This document shows, one piece after another, positions 1 through 7,300 of a stretch of DNA of 10,120 nt; position 1 is the stretch's first letter; the number at the start of each line of letters is the position of its first letter. The stretch comes from an uncultured Saprospiraceae bacterium (GTDB lineage: Bacteria > Bacteroidota > Bacteroidia > Chitinophagales > Saprospiraceae), in assembly GCA_938033975.1 (NCBI GenBank), contig CALHKJ010000387.1, positions 1-10,120 of the forward strand, given 5' to 3'. A program made the translations under genes and the position numbers. Below the pieces are notes generated by a model. That model made no database searches, had not been told where the DNA came from, and worked only from the letters and a program-made list of their open reading frames with translations.

Positions 1-3000
1 CGATGGAGCGGTGTATGAAATTGCATATACAGTAACAGATGCATGTGGTCAATCAGCAAGTTGTACACAAACATTTACTTTGGATGTTGCAGGACCAAGC
101 ATAACATGTCCGGCAGATGCTGTAGTAGATTGTTTTGATGATATAGCAGAAGGCACCCCAACGACGTCTACTTCATGTGGCCAAGGAAGTACAGTATTAA
201 CAGTAGGCCCGACATTAGTAAGTGGAGCTAGTGGTTGTGATGGAGCGGTGTATGAAATCTCATATACAGTAACAGATGGCTGTGGTCAATCAGCAAGTTG
301 TACACAAACATTTACCTTGGATGTTGCGGGACCAAGCATAACGTGTCCAGCAGACGCTGTAGTAGATTGTTTTGATGATATAGCTGAAGGCATACCAACA
401 ACGGCTACTTCATGTGACCAAGGAAGTACAGTATCAACAGCAGGTCCGACACTAGTCAGTGGAGCTGATGGTTGCGATGGAGCGGTGTATGAAATTGCAT
501 ATACGGTAACAGATGATTGTGGTCAATCAGCAAGTTGTACACAAACATTTACTTTGGATGTTGCAGGACCAAGCATAACATGTCCGGCAGACGCTGTAGT
601 AGATTGTTTTGATGATATAGCAGAAGGCACACCAATGACGACTACGTCATGTGGCCAAGGAGGTTCAGTAACAACTGCAGGACCGACCTTAGTGAGTGGA
701 GATGATGGTTGCAATGCTGCAGTATATGAGATTGTATACACAGTTACAGATGATTGTGGAGCGTCAGCAAGTTGCACACAAACTTTTACTTTGGATGTTG
801 CGAGTCCAACTATTAGCTGTCCTGTGGATGCAGTGGTAGAATGTGTTGATGCTATAGCTGTTGGTGTGGCAGTTACAAGTACCTCTTGTGGATTGGGATC
901 AAGTGTAACAACAGTAGGACCGACCTTAATAAGTGGAGATGATGGCTGTGATGGAGCGGTATATGAGATTACTTATACAGTAACAGACGATTGTGGAGCA
1001 TCAGCAAGTTGTACACAAACATTTAATCTTGAATATGAAGCAATAGTTTTAACAAGTCCTAGTGAAGATGTGAATGGGTCTTGCATAACGGATGTTCCGG
1101 CACCAATTGATATTACTGTAACAAATAATTGTGGTGAAACAATTGTTATAAGTCCTACTGATGATATAGCTGAAGGAAGTTGTCCAAATGATTTTGTAAT
1201 TACTAGAACATGGTCACTAGATGATGCTTGTGGAAATATAACGACTGCCTCTCAAATAATTACTATTAGTGATAATGATGCACCAGAGCTGTCTTCTGTT
1301 CCAGAAGATTTGACCTTGGATTGTAGTGCAGATTTTTCACCAGTGGAATTAGAGGCAATAGATAATTGTGATGGATCTATTATTGTATCTTCTAGCGATG
1401 AAATAATTCCTGGAGATTGTCCTAATAATTATGTTATAAATAGAAGTTGGACTTTTGTAGATAATTGTGGTAATTCTGAAACCTATAATCAAACGATTAC
1501 TGTTGAAGACACAACTCCACCAACAATTCCAATTAATCAAATTGCTGGATTTGAAGATCTTGTAAATGGTGGAACTATGGCATTGGCTTGTGTAACAACA
1601 GATGAGCAATTTATTTTGCCGCAATTAAGTGAACTAGAGGATCTTATTTCTGATGAATGTGCCGGCGAATTTACTTATGAATTAACTGATGAATACTTAG
1701 GGCCAGGAGATTGTGCAACAGACGGATATCTAGCAAAATATCATTGTGAAATAGTTGTAGAAGATGTTTGCGGAAACGTAAATGAGTTTGAGTTTTTCTT
1801 AGATATTGTAGATAATAACCCGCCTACTTTTATTGATCTACCAGATGTAGATTTTATGAGAGTAAATTGTCATGAAATTCCAGAACCTTATGAAGTTATT
1901 GCAGATGACGAGTGTATTTGTGTGCATTTGACAATGGAAGAAAATTTAATTGAGAGTTCTCAAAATTGTGATGAGAATATTCTTGTTAGAACTTGGACAG
2001 CTGAGGATCACTGTGGAAATGTTTCTACTTATGCACAAACAATAGTATTAATTGATGAAACTGCACCAATTATTGTTGATGAATTTTTAACAGGATTGGA
2101 TAGTTATTATTGTGAATTTAATCTTCCAAATCTTACAACGGCAGATATAATTGAATGTAATGATTTGACCATGTTAGATTACTTCGACGAAATCATACCA
2201 ACTGAATGTTCGAATGCTGATGTATTATTTAGACAATGGTTGTTGAGTGATGAGTGTGGCAATGCTACTACAATACCTCAGTATTTTTACTTATTGAATG
2301 GAGATATGGCAGATGTTGTGCCAGAATTTAGAAATGAATTTTTGTCACAATTTTCAATGGATACAATTATAGAAGTTACGAATGCACAATTAGACTTAAT
2401 TAATAGTGACAATGGATTTTCTATTGAGTTTCCTGATGCTTGTAATTTTGATTATGTCTATGCTTTGAATATTGATAGGGAGGATTTAGCATGTGATGAT
2501 AACTTCGATTCGCATATTACTCTAGAATATACAGTTGCAGATCCTTGTGGTAACAGAACAGAATACTTTTTTGAATTATTTGTATTGAAATCTGGTGATT
2601 TCGGTTTGTCAGATATTCCAGAAGAAATAGATATATTCTGCTCTGATCAAATGCCAATAATTGAACCAGTTGCTGCAGAAACTTTTGCAATTACTGAGGT
2701 AATTATTCCTGGTAATTGTCCAAATGAATATATAATGGAAAGGAATATCGTCGTTTCAGATACTTGTGGCTTGGAGTTTGAATTTAGCCAAAGAATAAAT
2801 GTAATGGAGGCAAGACCAAATCTTCCAATGGATGATATAGAATGTGAGATGAATATGGAGGATGAATATTTTGTAGAGAGTCCTTGTTCAGATGAGATGA
2901 TTCGTTTTGCTTTAATCTCTAGGGATACAATGAATGACTGTATTGGATCGCTTAGAGTAGAAAATTTATTTGTCTCTGATCCAAGTGAGTGTGGTAATGT

Positions 3001-4120
3001 CTTTGAACAGAGAGTTGTACAAATAATTTCAGACACCATTGCACCTGAAATCGTATTCGAGAATAGTATTTTGAACGATATATTTGAAGGGGAAATAACA
3101 GTTGTTAACAGAAGTAACTTGGTTGTATATGGAACGTTGATAAATTATGAAATCTATCCTAATCAATATTCAGTATTCGCAATCGATGACTGTCAAGAGG
3201 AAGTAGAAGTGGAAAGAAGAATGAATGTTGAGTACATGCCATGTTTGCTTAACGATGGAATTTTCAAACGAATTGCATTTACTTGGGAGGCTGAAGATTT
3301 ATGTGGAAACATAGTTGAGGTGCAGAGAACAGTTGATATAATTGATGATTATGCACCGAGACATGGGGCCATTACACCGGAGCTTGTATACTTCTGTGAT
3401 GCACCTGTTCCACCTTTACCATTTATTAGTTTCTTTGATGAAAATCAGTATACTGTTGATTTTGATATAGAACTTGTTTCATCTGATGAAGAAGCTCATA
3501 TCATAAACAGAAAGTGGACTGTTACAGATGGTTGTGGGAATGTAAATGAAGTGAATCAAAGGGTTGTCCATTATTTAAATTCACTAGACGGTGAAATTAA
3601 TATATTGGGAGAAGTATTCTGCAATACAAATAATAATACCGCCAGATTCGATATGGGTGATGTAGGAGATGTAACTTATGAATGGTCAATTATTGGTGAA
3701 GATTGTTTCATTTCATCTGGACAAAATACCAACGAAATAACTTTTACAGTTGGTTTCCAAGAAGTTGAGATAGTCGTAGAAGCTAGAAATGAGGATAATT
3801 GTTCAGTGACATCTAGTGAAATACTAACTTGTATTCCAAGACCAAAAGCTGTTGAATCTAGAATGATTTTGGATGATTCCTGGAATGTTGCTTTATCACC
3901 AAACCCAGCAAGTAGTGAATTAACTATTGAATTTGATTATGAATATGATAGAATGATCGTAGGACAAATATTTAATTCAAATGGAGAATTTGTAAAAGAA
4001 TTGAATTTTGCTAGTAAGGTATCCTTGATTGATATCACTGATATGGTTTCGGGAGTTTATTTTATGAAAGTAAGTGACAGTAAAAAATCTCAAATTTTGA
4101 AATTTATTAAGTTGGACTAG
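1..4120 (+). CDS. Giant secreted HYR/Ig-like repeat protein with T9SS type A sorting domain (5'-partial)
   Basis: The frame is open from the first bases (first full codon at 2) to a TAG at 4118-4120, giving about 1373 residues. The GTG at 11 is not the start: the codons before it (D-G-A) already belong to the repeat, so the real start and signal peptide lie upstream of the window. Order of modules: four and a third 79-residue repeats with six cysteines each; about ten diverged HYR-like modules marked by D-x-C-G(N); a PKD/Ig-like module near 3590-3832; and a C-terminal type A sorting domain (SPNPASS ... VSGVYFMKV ... KFIKLD). Proteins of this design in Bacteroidota are exported by the Sec system and then by the T9SS, with the sorting domain removed at the surface. 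The many paired cysteines suggest disulfide-stabilised beta-sandwich domains. No enzyme domain is visible. Adhesion or a structural surface role is inference. It converges on the minus-strand gene, leaving a 188-bp gap. Confidence 0.93.
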   Translation, partial: DGAVYEIAYTVTDACGQSASCTQTFTLDVAGPSITCPADAVVDCFDDIAEGTPTTSTSCGQGSTVLTVGPTLVSGASGCDGAVYEISYTVTDGCGQSASCTQTFTLDVAGPSITCPADAVVDCFDDIAEGIPTTATSCDQGSTVSTAGPTLVSGADGCDGAVYEIAYTVTDDCGQSASCTQTFTLDVAGPSITCPADAVVDCFDDIAEGTPMTTTSCGQGGSVTTAGPTLVSGDDGCNAAVYEIVYTVTDDCGASASCTQTFTLDVASPTISCPVDAVVECVDAIAVGVAVTSTSCGLGSSVTTVGPTLISGDDGCDGAVYEITYTVTDDCGASASCTQTFNLEYEAIVLTSPSEDVNGSCITDVPAPIDITVTNNCGETIVISPTDDIAEGSCPNDFVITRTWSLDDACGNITTASQIITISDNDAPELSSVPEDLTLDCSADFSPVELEAIDNCDGSIIVSSSDEIIPGDCPNNYVINRSWTFVDNCGNSETYNQTITVEDTTPPTIPINQIAGFEDLVNGGTMALACVTTDEQFILPQLSELEDLISDECAGEFTYELTDEYLGPGDCATDGYLAKYHCEIVVEDVCGNVNEFEFFLDIVDNNPPTFIDLPDVDFMRVNCHEIPEPYEVIADDECICVHLTMEENLIESSQNCDENILVRTWTAEDHCGNVSTYAQTIVLIDETAPIIVDEFLTGLDSYYCEFNLPNLTTADIIECNDLTMLDYFDEIIPTECSNADVLFRQWLLSDECGNATTIPQYFYLLNGDMADVVPEFRNEFLSQFSMDTIIEVTNAQLDLINSDNGFSIEFPDACNFDYVYALNIDREDLACDDNFDSHITLEYTVADPCGNRTEYFFELFVLKSGDFGLSDIPEEIDIFCSDQMPIIEPVAAETFAITEVIIPGNCPNEYIMERNIVVSDTCGLEFEFSQRINVMEARPNLPMDDIECEMNMEDEYFVESPCSDEMIRFALISRDTMNDCIGSLRVENLFVSDPSECGNVFEQRVVQIISDTIAPEIVFENSILNDIFEGEITVVNRSNLVVYGTLINYEIYPNQYSVFAIDDCQEEVEVERRMNVEYMPCLLNDGIFKRIAFTWEAEDLCGNIVEVQRTVDIIDDYAPRHGAITPELVYFCDAPVPPLPFISFFDENQYTVDFDIELVSSDEEAHIINRKWTVTDGCGNVNEVNQRVVHYLNSLDGEINILGEVFCNTNNNTARFDMGDVGDVTYEWSIIGEDCFISSGQNTNEITFTVGFQEVEIVVEARNEDNCSVTSSEILTCIPRPKAVESRMILDDSWNVALSPNPASSELTIEFDYEYDRMIVGQIFNSNGEFVKELNFASKVSLIDITDMVSGVYFMKVSDSKKSQILKFIKLD
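2..1030 (+). repeat. 237-bp tandem repeat array (79-aa Cys-rich HYR-like units), 4.3 copies
   Basis: Units begin at 2, 239, 476, 713 and 950, exactly 237 bp apart, and the last copy breaks off after about 27 codons. Each unit opens with DGAVYEI (NAAVYEI in unit 4) and contains YTVTD-x-CG, SASCTQTF, a TLDV strand end, CPxDAVV-(D/E)C and GPTL(V/I)SG, with cysteines at about residues 15, 21, 36, 44, 59 and 79. Units 1-3 are nearly identical at DNA level. Units 4 and 5 are more diverged and share GASASC where units 1-3 have GQSASC. The array reaches the window edge, so more copies probably lie upstream. In domain terms a module probably runs from GPSITC of one unit to TLDVA of the next. Confidence 0.95.
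1031..3589 (+). other. About ten diverged HYR-like modules in protein A
   Basis: After the homogeneous array the protein continues as unequal modules of roughly 70-100 residues. Each has a beta-rich body, one or more cysteines near its start, and a late signature D-x-C-G-N followed by a strand ending in an acidic or proline-rich linker such as DNDAPEL, DTTPPT, DNNPPTF, DETAPI or DTIAPE. I count ten signatures in order: DACGN, DNCGN, DVCGN, DHCGN, DECGN, DPCGN, DTCGL, SECGN, DLCGN, DGCGN. Several also carry the (P)G(D/N/S)CPN...(R)-x-W element typical of Bacteroidota HYR-like repeats. DNA-level similarity between modules is low, so this is an old array. Confidence 0.8.
3590..3832 (+). other. 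PKD/Ig-like module preceding the sorting domain of protein A
   Basis: About 80 residues, from GEINILGEVFC to the cysteine of LTCIP, carry the pattern of a PKD-like fold. There is an early Cys, a central YEWSI strand, a T-x-x-I-T-F-T-V stretch and a terminal EARNEDNCS element. It differs from the D-x-CGN modules before it. It joins through a short proline- and lysine-containing linker to the type A sorting domain. The assignment rests on pattern only. Confidence 0.6.
3881..4117 (+). other. T9SS type A C-terminal sorting domain (Por_Secre_tail-like)
   Basis: The last 79 residues follow the known order of this domain: a hydrophobic start and proline-asparagine motif (VALSPNPASSELTIEF), a middle strand QIFNSNGEFV, the DMVSGVYFMKV motif, and a short basic-hydrophobic end ILKFIKLD. 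In Bacteroidota such a C-terminus targets the protein through the outer-membrane T9SS translocon, where the PorU sortase typically removes it and often attaches the protein to surface lipopolysaccharide. Its presence at the very C-terminus confirms the stop at 4120 as the natural end of the gene. Confidence 0.93.
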
Positions 4121-4150
4121 TTGATTGGATTTTCCAAGCTTAAGGATTGT

Positions 4151-4189
4151 GAAGGCTATTTACAAGTGTAAATAGCCTTCTTTTATTTT
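4151..4189 (+). terminator. Rho-independent terminator of the plus-strand gene
   Basis: A perfect 13-bp stem (GAAGGCTATTTAC at 4151-4163, its complement at 4168-4180) closes a 4-base AAGT loop and is followed directly by TTTTATTTTG. It begins 30 bases after the TAG of the plus-strand gene. Read from the minus strand the hairpin is followed by ACAATCC, not a T-run, so it should act only on plus-strand transcripts. Confidence 0.9.
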
Positions 4190-4246
4190 GTTATTTGTGT
4201 TCTGATTTTAATAAGAACAAAAGAGAAAAATCATTTTCTAAAACTT
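4190..4246. other. AT-rich spacer between the two terminators
   Basis: Non-coding AT-rich DNA between the two hairpins. I see no open frame of useful length, no convincing promoter pair and no RNA gene. A weak 6-bp inverted repeat (TGTTCT/AGAACA, 4198-4219) is present but lacks a following T-run. Confidence 0.6.
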
Positions 4247-4279
4247 AAAAGGCTACTTACAAGAATGTAAGTAGCCTTT
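4241..4279 (-). terminator. Terminator hairpin of the minus-strand gene, possibly bidirectional
   Basis: A perfect 13-bp stem (AAAGGCTACTTAC at 4248-4260, its complement at 4267-4279) encloses a 6-base loop. It lies 29 bases beyond the TAA of the minus-strand gene. On the minus strand the stem runs into TTTTAAGTTTTAG, an interrupted T-tract. On the plus strand it is followed by CTTTATC and a T-run a little further on, so it could also back up the first terminator. Confidence 0.8.
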
Positions 4280-4308
4280 CTTTATCAAACTTTTTTCTTA
4301 ATACGCTT

Positions 4309-7300
4309 TTATAGAACTACTGTAACATCCCCTTTCAAAATGCCTTTTTCTCCCCATTTGGTTCTGTAGGTTGCAATGAATACATACACCCCAGGCACAA
4401 CATATTCGCCATTAAACTTTCCATCCCATCCTAAGGATGGTCTATTAGGTTGGAATTCTTCATTTACAAAAACAAGTTCCCCCCATCTATCGAAAATGTG
4501 TAATTCTTCAATTATTTCAATGTTAGGGTGAGTGTAAATTGTGAATCTTTTATTTTGTAATTCAGTACCATTATTTGGTGTTATAATATTAGGAGCGAAT
4601 GCCTCTGCTTCTAGATCCATCAGTACTCTAATTGTTGTCGTATCAGAACATCCATATTCATCATATATAGTAATCAGATAGTTGGTGTTCACATCCGAAT
4701 AGATAACTGGGTTTAAGCAATCGGTACAGGATACACCTTCTGTGGTATTCCATTCTAGAGATGAAATATTTGCTTCATCTAAATTCGTAATCAGTTGTAC
4801 AGTTTCTGAGCCATTTTCTTCAAGTTCAATTAGAGGAGGGTCTGCTATTATTGAGACTTCATTTTCGAAACCAATGGTAATTAGTGTATCATGGAGACAT
4901 CCATTCGCATCTTCAATTAAAAGTTCGTAGTCTCCAGACCCTAGATTATCAAAAACTGGTCCTTGGGTATTTTCATCCCCATTAAGACTATAATTATAAG
5001 GGCCATTTCCACCAAGTATTCCTTCGATTGAAATTGAGCCTCCATCTTCATTACTACAGAATGGATCAGCAACATTGGTAACTACACCATAAGGCTTGTT
5101 TTCATCACTTTCAATGTATAAACTATCTATTGCAACACAACCTGTAAGTACATCAGTAATCTGCACATAATATGTCCCTTCTTGATTAACTGTAGGATTA
5201 AGTTGCGTTATTCCATCAACGATATTTCCATATTCTGTACTCCATTCATATTCATATAACCGATCTGTATCTGAGGATGTATTCAATGCATCAAGCATTA
5301 CTTCAGTCTGAGTACATGCAATAAACATGTCATTTCCTGCTTCAATCTCAGGCTGGAAGTTTATTTCTAATACCTCAACGGAATCTATGTTTGTGCAACC
5401 ATTTATTAAATCAGTTGCTTGAACATAATACCACCCAGGCTCAAAGGCTTGTAAGGAATTATCTCCAGATGTTAATGATTCATTATTTTCATAAGACCAT
5501 TCAATTTGAATATCATTTCCAATTTCCGGTATTGAGAATTCAATTTGTACTTCATTTGTGATACAATCTAACATCAAAGGTTCTTGAATATCAATGAGAG
5601 GGTATTCGGACATGTCTTGAATCATTATGGTGTCTAAACTCATACATCCCGTTATTGTATCTATAGCCATTAAAATAACTTCTCCATCATCTACTACATC
5701 AAAGCTATTACCATTCATTTCAATAGAAGAACTTAACCAAGTATAGCTGATATTGTCTTCAGGGTTTACAAATAATTCTATCGAAGTCAATTCACAATCG
5801 ATGATATTATCGGAAGAACTTAATATTAGTGCAGTTGGTTTGTCAAATTCATCTGTGACTAAAACCGAACTGATGTCAGAACAATCTTCTGTTGAGTCAA
5901 AAACTTCTAAGGTGTATAAACCTGACTCAAATACCTCGACATATTGATCATTTGAAATAACATCACCATTATCATTGTACCAAGTTAATTGGATGCCGTC
6001 ACCGATTGTCGTTTGATCACCACCTAATAATGCAGATTCAATTTGGCATGTTAATAATGCATCTTGCCCTGCATCAGCTAACACCTCACAAAAACAATTT
6101 GGAGGGCTAACAAGTAAAGAGTTACTACAATCTAATTCTGAATTTGAGATAAAGATATTTACTTCTAAGTTGATATCGATCTCATTTATCTGATAAAGTC
6201 CTCCTCCAAGATCCTCTATATCTATATTAATATCAGAGCTAATATTTTCTGCAGAAGTTGAGAAAATGAATGAATATAAATCTGCATCTTCGTTACACGC
6301 TATTTCTGTAATTTGTATGTTTGGAATATCAATTACATCAACAGTAAATGCTGAAACTCCTTCACATCCATCAGAATCTGTAACTGTTAGCTCGTATATG
6401 CCACTTTCATTTACGATAATGCTTTCGTTGGTTGAGCCTGTTGACCAATTATAAGAATCAAAAGTTCCATCAACAGAAAGTGTACTTTCTTCTCCTTCGC
6501 AAATCATATTTGTTCCAACTATTTCAGGTGTTGGAAGCGTAGAAGCATCTACGAAAACTTCATCGGAAATACTACAACTTAAGTTATTGTTGGTAACAAT
6601 AAGACTGTAGAGACCTCCCATATTTGCCATGGCTGTAATGTTAGTGGATATAACTTGTCCATTAGGGTCAATCCACTCGTAGGTAAATTCTCCTCCCATT
6701 GAACTTCCAGATCCATCTAAGATTACTGTTGAACTTTGGCAACTTAAGCTTTGATCTGCTCCTGCATTTGCAAGTACTTCGCAAGTACAGTTTGGAGGAT
6801 TAATAAGTAATGAGCTATTGCAGTCAATTGAAGAATTAGAAGCATAAACATTTACCGAAAGGGAAATATTTATGTCAATAATTTGATATAAACCTTCTCC
6901 TAAATCTTCTATCGCATTGTTATTATCAATGCTAATATTCTCTCCAGAACTTTGGAATACCACAGAATACATTTCTTCATCTTCACTGCATGTTATTTCT
7001 ACTATTTCTATCGTAGGAATTTCTATTAGATCGACTGTAAAAGCATTTACTCCTTCACAACCTTCAGAGTCCGTTACAGTCAATTCATAAGTGCCTGCTT
7101 GATCCACAGTAATACTTGAACTAGATGCGCCATTTGACCAAGAATATGATTCAAAAGTATCATTAACTATAAGTGTTGTTTCTTCTCCTTCGCAAATTAA
7201 ATTTATTCCATCTATCTCGGGAGTTGGTAGGTTAGATGCATCTATGAAGACAACACTTGATACACTACAATCTAAGTCATTATCAGTAACAATGAGTGTA

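Noticed and set aside
2..1030. CRISPR array or other non-coding repeat array
   Set aside because: The period is a multiple of three, units are contiguous without unique spacers, and the frame codes for a coherent repeated domain.
523..3039. Minus-strand open frames of 84-130 codons inside the plus-strand gene (523-777, 1349-1624, 2647-3039)
   Set aside because: They lie antisense to a well-supported repeat protein and show no domain pattern; the one at 523-777 simply mirrors the repeat DNA.
4198..4219. Third inverted repeat (TGTTCT/AGAACA) between the two hairpins
   Set aside because: Only 6 bp with a 10-base AT-rich loop and no T-run on either side; expected by chance in such AT-rich DNA.
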